From Sialis fuliginosa (taxonomy: Eukaryota; Arthropoda; Insecta; Megaloptera; Sialidae): a DNA stretch of 64,000 nucleotides. The translations under genes and the position numbers were made by a program. Of the stretch, positions 59,881-64,000 are shown piece after piece (the first letter of the stretch is position 1; every line of letters starts with the position of its first letter). The stretch covers positions 12,968,701 through 13,032,700 of the forward strand of contig OY540816.1 of the NCBI GenBank assembly GCA_961205875.1, written 5' to 3'. Under the pieces are notes generated by a model, which ran no database searches, had not been told where the DNA came from, and saw only the letters and a program-made list of their open reading frames with translations.

Positions 59881-61067
59881 TATTAAAAAAATTTTTTTTT
59901 CACTTAATCCAGTAAGTGGGGTGTCTTTAGATAGGCAACAAAAAATGTTATATGACCTTTTGATTTTAACCCTTCAGTCACGATATATTTACATTCAAAG
60001 TCGTTATCAGAACGTCCCCACCTCTATTTTCTAAACTATCGATAAAAAAATCTAAAAAAATTACAGAATGTAGCTTTTAATTAATACTTGCAATGAAATT
60101 TATATCGAACACTGTAGCAAAAATAGTTCATAAAAAAATTTTAATTAACTCTTTTTTTACAAATCGTATTGACTACGCAATCCTATCATGTGCGTGCCCA
60201 ACACGCACTAGACTGTTTTATTATATTTTCAATCCTCCGTGAAAAAGGCAAATCTTCATATCATAAGTTATAATTTGAAATATCAATATGTCGTACACGG
60301 CCCTGTCCCAAACTATTTCACGGCATCTCAAGCATACAAAGCGTCTCCGTACATTCACAACATTTGAAAGATACCCGCCACTCCGCCCAGTCACCGCTAC
60401 CCCGCAGCGTCATTGCGAGCGTCTATGTTTACACACTACCTGTCGCACTCAGGTGAACAATTGCTAACTTCTCAAAAAGCGACAGAGACAGATACGTATG
60501 CAAATACTGCATCTACTTACTTTCTCTCTATCCGCTGACAGTCTTCGGTGGAAACTTCCACAATCAATCCTTTCAAATTGTTCAGCAGGAAAGGATTCTC
60601 GATATTACTCAATGTGGTGCTGTTGTTTGTTGTTGTTTTTTTTTGGTAACATTTGCATATATTTTATTTTCAGTTTCGTTATATTGAAAAAGCGAAGAAG
60701 CTCTTTTTTATTCATGGTAAATGTTTGTTTGCTCTTTGGCGTGTTTTGTTTTAGCAGACAAATAAAATCGATGATATATAAATATTCTTAAAATAAAACG
60801 TATTGATATAGTTCCAACGCAAATAAACAGTCAGTATAAATTACTATAAATATCAGCAGTAAAAAATATTTGTATATATACATTACATTGGGTTATGGGA
60901 CCTCTAACCAACAGTCTGTGGAGTCGAACCCTAAAAAAAAAAATGTATCCTACTAATCCCCAACTTCCAACTAAAACTGCATTGAAAAGTTTTATATTAA
61001 CTGATTGTGAGAGAACGTTACTAAATGTCTATAAAAGTGAGCCTTACTTAAGATGGTATTAGGATCG
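59881..61067. other. Gene-free stretch with GC-richer island at 60290-60620
   Basis: The island includes CGCCACTCCGCCCAGTCACC and an octamer ATGCAAAT at 60498-60505. On the minus strand an open frame crosses 60620-60520 (ending before an AAAGTAAGTAG donor-like word), but it lacks a pyrimidine-rich acceptor. It is a candidate regulatory element or exon. Confidence 0.3.
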
Positions 61068-61222
61068 ATCCAGACTATCGAACCGGTTTCGGTCTGGTCT
61101 GGCTGCAATCAAATATAAATAAACAATAAACATTAAAATTATTCACACTTTAGGTATCGCTCAGGTCTTGGTCCAATCACGCGAATATTTGACTGGACCG
61201 AGACCGGCTCGATAGTCTGGAT
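61068..61222. mobile_element. Small inverted-repeat MITE, 155 bp
   Basis: ATCCAGACTATCGAACCGGT followed by TTCGGTCTGGTC pairs with GGACCGAGACCGGCTCGATAGTCTGGAT in the inverse sense. ATTAG occurs on both sides (61057-61061 and 61222-61226), a possible duplication. There is no coding capacity. Confidence 0.65.
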
Positions 61223-63428
61223 ATTAGTTGAAACTGGATTTAAAAAAAAACTTATTTTGAGAATATATCAAGTATTTAAGTACATACATATTTATTATTT
61301 TCTCACCTATTTTTTACTTTTTTTATCCGTCTGACATATCGATTAAAAAAAGTTAAAAACCATGTGCGGTTAAATCGAAACGCAAATGTAATGCACTGCA
61401 TAAAAGTTTTAAAATAGGCATCATATCTTGGGGGTGAAGGGGGGATAAACCATATTTATTTATTTATAAAAATACTTTAGTCATTGTATTATAATAAATT
61501 ACACATATTTTTTATTTAATTTACATATTTTAATTTACATATTTTGGGGCTTAGAGTGTTAAAATTTACACCTATCGTTTTTATGATTAAAATAATACGT
61601 ATTGAAAATTAAAGCACGGGACCAAATGAAAGAACGCCCATCTTACACACTTGGTAAAACTAATACCTATAATGTATTAACATTATTTCCTGATTTAAAT
61701 TGAGAGTTACTTCCTGTAAACTTAAAACTTTAATTAGAAAATCATGAAAGCGTTACTGTCTTTATTCATCTATCTCGTCTATCCTCATCACACCACATCT
61801 TTGTATAACAAAAACATTGATTCTGCGGTATTATTTTTTGTTTACTAGTAGGTATTATTATTTATGTGAAAATTCCTAGTTCAACGAACCCGAATTTTTT
61901 TCTGAAAATAAAGTGTATGTTTTTGTCACGTTTTTTTCGAGCAGTGCTGATGATGCACTGACGCCATATTTGAACCCTCTTATTCCGGCATCAGTGACGG
62001 CTCGTCATTTGTAATTTTGACTAAAAATATTAATTCAATTCACATTTATTTCTTTATATCTTTCGTACGTTTATTTTAAAAAAATATCAATTATTTCGAC
62101 GTTCGTTTTGTTTTTGTAGAGCTAGTCGATGTGATATCTAAATGAAACTACAATTCTGAATGATGCAGACTAATGCAATAAATCTAAAGTATCTGTCTGC
62201 TTCTGATGGTCGCTCCTACATCTTTATATGCGATCAAATTGCAAGCCAGAGATAACATATTTACATATGTATGTATCACCTCATGTTTATGTGAATTTGT
62301 GCAGTGAAACGACAAAATAATATTCTTGTGTATTCATTTTTCTTTTTTAAATTGTTATATTTTTCTGGCATTGTTAGTTATTAATTATGTCAAAGATAAA
62401 CAATTATATTCCTCTTATGTTTGTAAATTGTTATTTCAAAGAAAATTTACACTTCGGGTTATTCAATGTACCTGAATTCTGGAAATACATTATTGAATTC
62501 AGAAAGATTATAGTCGATAAATTTTTTTCCAAGCAGAAAATAAAATTAGATTAATACAGATTATCGCTACTCTGTCAGTTGCTTTATAAAATAATGTAGC
62601 ATATTCATAAATAACAATATACGAACAACAAAATTAGTCAAAGGTGGTCACAAAAATATACAATAGTTCTGTTTTCAAACTATACCGAAACACTACGTTT
62701 ATTTTGGTCACAACATCCTTTGATGGTTTGCAGTTTGTTGATATATCGTTTAAAAGTTACAAACATGTGTTCATTTGTTCATGTTGACATTTGTTAAATT
62801 ATTGTTGCAGCGCGACTTACAATAAATTAGAACTCTTACAATTAGTAGAAAAAAAATAATACTTGATTGCACAAACGCTGATTAAGAAATTTAACGGAGG
62901 ATTAAGGGTAGTTATCTGTAAAATATAAAAATTGTCTGTTCCATAATACATCGCTAACGTAAAAAAATTAAATTAATTTAAATTAAATTAAATATATAGG
63001 TATATACATATATCTTACGAAACATGATAATGTGACGATGAAAGGGTTAACAAAATTTGGTGAAATATGTATTATATATTTGAATTACTATTGTATAATA
63101 CAATTAAATTTAGTATATAGAAAAAAAATCTTAAATAAATAATCTGGTGGGTGGAAGGTAGTGGTGAACAATTTCACTTTTTCGAATTTCGACTGTTGTC
63201 ATTCGAAAAAGTATAAAAAATAATGTAAATTTTGTACCTATTATAAATTTTTTTTAATAGAGTTATTTGAAATATACGATTATTTTGTACATTTTCAAAG
63301 AGGTATTTTACCCCATTAAACCGTTTTACCGCAGCTAATTTTTTTTCTTACTCCCCTTGACCTATATACAAAATTTGAACTCGATACAATTTTATCAGTT
63401 TCCCTTGTAAGCCATACTAAATAGTTTA
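61223..63428. other. AT-rich gene-free stretch
   Basis: No gene is recognised. TACTTTTTCGAATGACAAC on the minus strand (63195-63213) makes a short hairpin with the words at 63176-63190. Slightly GC-richer sequence occurs at 61930-62010. Confidence 0.35.
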
Positions 63429-63751
63429 TTTTGTTTTACTTCGAGGTTTTAGGTCAATAAAATCGTTATATGTGTTATAACATTATTTATTAATATAAAC
63501 GTTTCGTCATATTTCAGACTTCTTCAGTATATAATAAAAACAATCTACCTTTAGACAACAATAATACTTTTACATATTTTTATACAACAATAGGACTAAA
63601 AATATGTAAAAGTATTATTGTTGTCTAAAGGTAGATTGTTTTAATTATATACTGAAGAAGTCTGAAATATGACGAAACGTTTATATTAATAAATTATGTT
63701 ATATACACATATAACGATTTTATTGACCTAACACCTCGAAGCAAAACAAAA
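63429..63751. mobile_element. Long near-perfect hairpin element, 323 bp
   Basis: ATTTTGTTTTACTTCGAGG at the left pairs with CCTCGAAGCAAAACAAAAT at the right. The arms continue through GGTCAATAAAATCGTTATAT, AATATAAACGTTTCGTCATA and ACAACAATAATACTTTTACA, with their inverse complements on the right. Arms of about 145 bp meet at a short loop near 63585. The arms are so similar that the element is probably recent. No coding capacity. Confidence 0.85.
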
Positions 63752-64000
63752 TAAAATCAAAAATGGTCATTTTCTTAAATTCTAAATAGTTTATTAATAC
63801 GAGCAAACTTCAAAAATCCATTTTTAATGTAACAATTTCATTTTAACACAATTCGTGAATTGGTCCTTTTATGAACAACCAGGTGTATTAATTTCGTGAG
63901 CCGCCACTGGTATTTTCTACCCCCACGTTCGCCGCCACTCGTGATTGTAATTATGTATAACTATATGCACATACCTACACATTGTTTCCGGATGCAACAA
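63752..64000. other. Window end, nothing recognised
   Basis: AT-rich sequence with a short GC-richer patch at 63898-63945. No feature is supported. Confidence 0.4.

Noticed and set aside
60520-60640. Minus-strand exon ending at a GTAAGTAG donor
   Set aside because: The upstream side lacks a pyrimidine-rich acceptor and no family is recognised.

Overview
This is AT-rich eukaryotic nuclear DNA, almost certainly from an insect. The reasons are two four-exon secreted-protein genes of the insect DUF1091 (MD-2/ML-like) family with GT-AG introns, many non-autonomous DNA transposons, decayed insect-type non-LTR reverse transcriptases, a hAT transposase remnant, and long gene-free stretches. I see no rRNA, tRNA, operon or CRISPR array. 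The insect order cannot be fixed from what I can see.

Layout. 1-30,500 is a gene desert carrying transposon remains. These include a TAA-flanked MITE (1775-2090), a hairpin repeat (3184-3354), a TTAA-flanked piggyBac-like element (5039-5563), a TA-flanked MITE split by a 2-kb fold-back element (8611-11176), a decayed non-LTR RT (17770-18349), a hAT transposase relic (22140-22993), a possible solo LTR (24156-24539) and a hAT-type element (24716-25143). 30,542-35,415 holds the only two convincing protein genes: tandem plus-strand paralogues of 176 and 177 codons with identical exon structure (23, 51, 52 and 50/51 codons). From 35,416 to the end is a second gene desert with more MITEs, an RT relic interrupted by a hAT MITE with an 8-bp target duplication (38425-39240), long inverted-repeat elements, and several GC-richer islands. 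Some of those islands contain short open frames that might be exons.

The most interesting signal is two, perhaps three, plus-strand sites (1583, 45937, 50117). In each, a polypyrimidine tract and CAG are followed immediately by a 5' splice-site sequence, and a second 5' splice-site match lies 32-47 nt downstream. This is the architecture of recursive splice sites with short cryptic exons, known from very long introns. I infer that much of the window may be one very long plus-strand intron of an unseen gene, with the DUF1091 pair nested inside it. The scattered GC-rich islands would then be candidate enhancers or small exons.

The dominant repeat is a TA-flanked MITE with ends AGGTACTGGCACCAGT, found in nine copies. 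Two of them are independent insertions in the first introns of the two DUF1091 genes. Everything else is consistent with a transposon-rich intronic or intergenic landscape.
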